A stretch of 6,943 nt of DNA from an uncultured Rickettsiales bacterium (GTDB lineage Bacteria > Pseudomonadota > Alphaproteobacteria > Rickettsiales > UBA1997). The number at the start of each line of letters is the position of its first letter. The stretch's first letter is position 1. The stretch covers positions 1 through 6,943 of the forward strand of contig CATOLK010000062.1 in NCBI GenBank assembly GCA_951801155.1. Direction: 5' to 3'. The notes beneath the pieces were generated by a model that worked only from the letters and a program-made list of their open reading frames with translations, did not search any database and was not told the origin of the DNA. Positions 6,207-6,943 of the stretch are shown one piece after another. The translations under genes and the position numbers were made by a program.

Positions 6207-6285
6207 CTATTCCAAATAATAATTATTCTTTTTAAGGAATAGTTATATTTTGATAATTAAAAAATAATTAAAAAATACAACTATT
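6207..6285. other. Competing hairpins downstream of efp
   Basis: Three complementary segments are present: ctattcc (6207-6213), ggaatagtt (6236-6244) and aactatt (6279-6285). The middle one can pair with the left (7 bp) or the right. The right pairing forms a long stem: 6238-6251 with 6272-6285, 14 positions with a single A-C mismatch, capped by taatt/aatta (6254-6258 / 6266-6270). On the minus strand it begins 17 bases after the efp stop codon. No T run follows on the efp strand, so it is not a classic intrinsic terminator; it could protect the efp mRNA 3' end or mark a Rho-dependent end. Confidence 0.45.
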
Positions 6286-6301
6286 TTCAAAATTACTTAT
6301 A

Positions 6302-6859
6302 TTATTTTACTCTTTCAACATAAGTACAATCTTCAGTTTTAACGAGTATTTTATCTTCACTAGAAATAAATGGAGGAACCATAATTCTTACTCCATTTTC
6401 CAAAATAGCTGGTTTAAATGAAGAAGCTGCAGTTTGACCTTTTACAGTTGGTTCAGTTTCTTTTATTGCGCAAACAACAGTTTCCGGTAATTTTATTTCC
6501 ACTATTATATGCTCGCAGTAGCAAACTTTAACTTCCATACCTTCTGTTAAAAATGGTAATCTTTCACCTAATAATTTTTTATCAAAAGATTCTTGCTCGT
6601 AATTTTCAAGATTCATTAAAGCTATAGTATCGCCTTCATCATATTGATATTGATATACAACCTCCTCTAATGCTATTTTTTCAACATCTTCACCGGCTCT
6701 AAATCTTTCATTGGCTTTACTTCCTGTAAGTAAATCTTTCATTTCTAATTGAACAAAAGCCCCTCCTTTTCCAGGTTTTACATGCTCTTTTTTTCTTATA
6801 ATCCAATATTTGTTGTTATATTTTATAACATTTCCTAAACTAACTGAATTGACGTTCAT
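6302..6859 (-). CDS. efp: Translation elongation factor P
   Basis: EF-P binds the ribosome between the P and E sites and relieves stalling at consecutive prolines. The 185-residue protein has the usual three domains: an N-terminal KOW-like domain (about 1-62) with the acceptor loop HVKPGKGGAFVQLEMKDLLTG; a middle OB domain (about 65-125); and a C-terminal OB domain (about 127-185) with ETEPTVKGQTAASSFKPAILENGVRIMVPPFI and the ending TYVERVK. Lys31, at the tip of PGKGG, corresponds to the Lys modified by beta-lysylation in enterobacteria; whether this organism has EpmA/EpmB cannot be seen. The GKGGA(F/Y)VQ and LLTGSKANERFR forms are alphaproteobacterial. The ATG at 6859 has AAGG (6866-6869 region) about 6-7 bases upstream. 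Its base composition is visibly less AT-rich than its neighbours, as expected for a constrained gene. Confidence 0.97.
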   Translation of the reverse strand: MNVNSVSLGNVIKYNNKYWIIRKKEHVKPGKGGAFVQLEMKDLLTGSKANERFRAGEDVEKIALEEVVYQYQYDEGDTIALMNLENYEQESFDKKLLGERLPFLTEGMEVKVCYCEHIIVEIKLPETVVCAIKETEPTVKGQTAASSFKPAILENGVRIMVPPFISSEDKILVKTEDCTYVERVK

Positions 6860-6889
6860 TACATTACCTTTATATATTGATAATACTTG

Positions 6890-6922
6890 TTACAATGTAA
6901 TCTAAAAAAAATAAAAAGTCAA
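6890..6922 (-). promoter_or_regulatory. efp promoter with overlapping dyad
   Basis: On the minus strand TTGACT (6917-6922, 5/6), a 17-base spacer and TACATT (6894-6899, 4/6) form a good sigma-70 promoter about 35 bases before the efp ATG. The -10 box lies inside the dyad ttaca-a-tgtaa (6890-6900 on the plus strand). That dyad could be a small operator, but 5-bp arms are easily accidental in this composition. Confidence 0.55.
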
Positions 6923-6943
6923 TATTAATCTGTGTATACAGGT

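Larger units (their letters stand above)
5895..6301. other. Gene-free stretch between tRNA-Cys and efp
   Basis: No supported gene is seen on either strand; the only open frame near its left edge is an artefact running through the tRNA. It holds a two-copy 11-bp direct repeat (6160-6181), a weak hairpin (cgg-t-aaaaa at 6007-6015 with tttttccg at 6039-6046) and a group of larger hairpins at 6207-6285 after efp. Gene-free stretches like this in reduced genomes are often decayed genes, but no remnant could be identified here. Confidence 0.5.

Noticed and set aside
6236..6285. Intrinsic terminator for efp
   Set aside because: The stem is long, but on the efp strand it is followed by CCTTAAAAAG, not a T run.

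Overview
The window is extremely AT-rich (about one fifth G+C by eye, with efp and the tRNA clearly richer). Every recognisable protein looks alphaproteobacterial: an EF-P with a KPGKGGAFVQLEMKDL-type acceptor loop, an FtsW with the WWLAID N-terminus, and a HemY-type TPR membrane protein. Strong AT bias, Lys/Asn/Ile-rich proteins, long homopolymers and a roughly 450-base gene-free stretch suggest a reduced, probably host-associated lineage such as the Rickettsiales or a relative. The order-level assignment is inference; a distant host-associated or free-living streamlined alphaproteobacterium is also possible.

Layout, left to right. Positions 1-55 hold a 15-bp tandem repeat cut by the window edge, followed by AT-rich non-coding DNA. 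On the minus strand lies a two-gene lipoprotein operon: a SPOR-domain lipoprotein (965-2068) and an overlapping lipoprotein of unknown family (274-987). Its promoter is packed against the terminator of the next minus-strand operon. That second operon carries hemY-like (3188-4390) and a short M20 metallopeptidase (2227-3195), joined by an 8-base overlap. A 204-base divergent control region (4391-4594) separates it from ftsW on the plus strand (4595-5746). ftsW converges on a tRNA-Cys(GCA) gene (minus, 5780-5854) that has a near-consensus promoter. After a 447-base gene-free stretch containing hairpins and a small tandem repeat comes efp (minus, 6302-6859), with its own promoter near the right edge.

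How the genes fit together: ftsW makes septal peptidoglycan, and SPOR proteins bind denuded septal glycan. The left half may therefore have a cell-envelope or division theme, with the unknown lipoprotein as a possible partner of the SPOR protein. HemY-like proteins are inner-membrane TPR scaffolds of uncertain function. The M20 enzyme keeps its catalytic motifs but has a shortened lid domain, so its substrate cannot be assigned. tRNA-Cys and efp are housekeeping translation genes. No mobile element, CRISPR array, toxin-antitoxin pair or obvious defence system was seen. The most unusual items are the unknown lipoprotein pair, the reduced M20 enzyme, the codon-phased edge repeat and the compact regulatory junctions.
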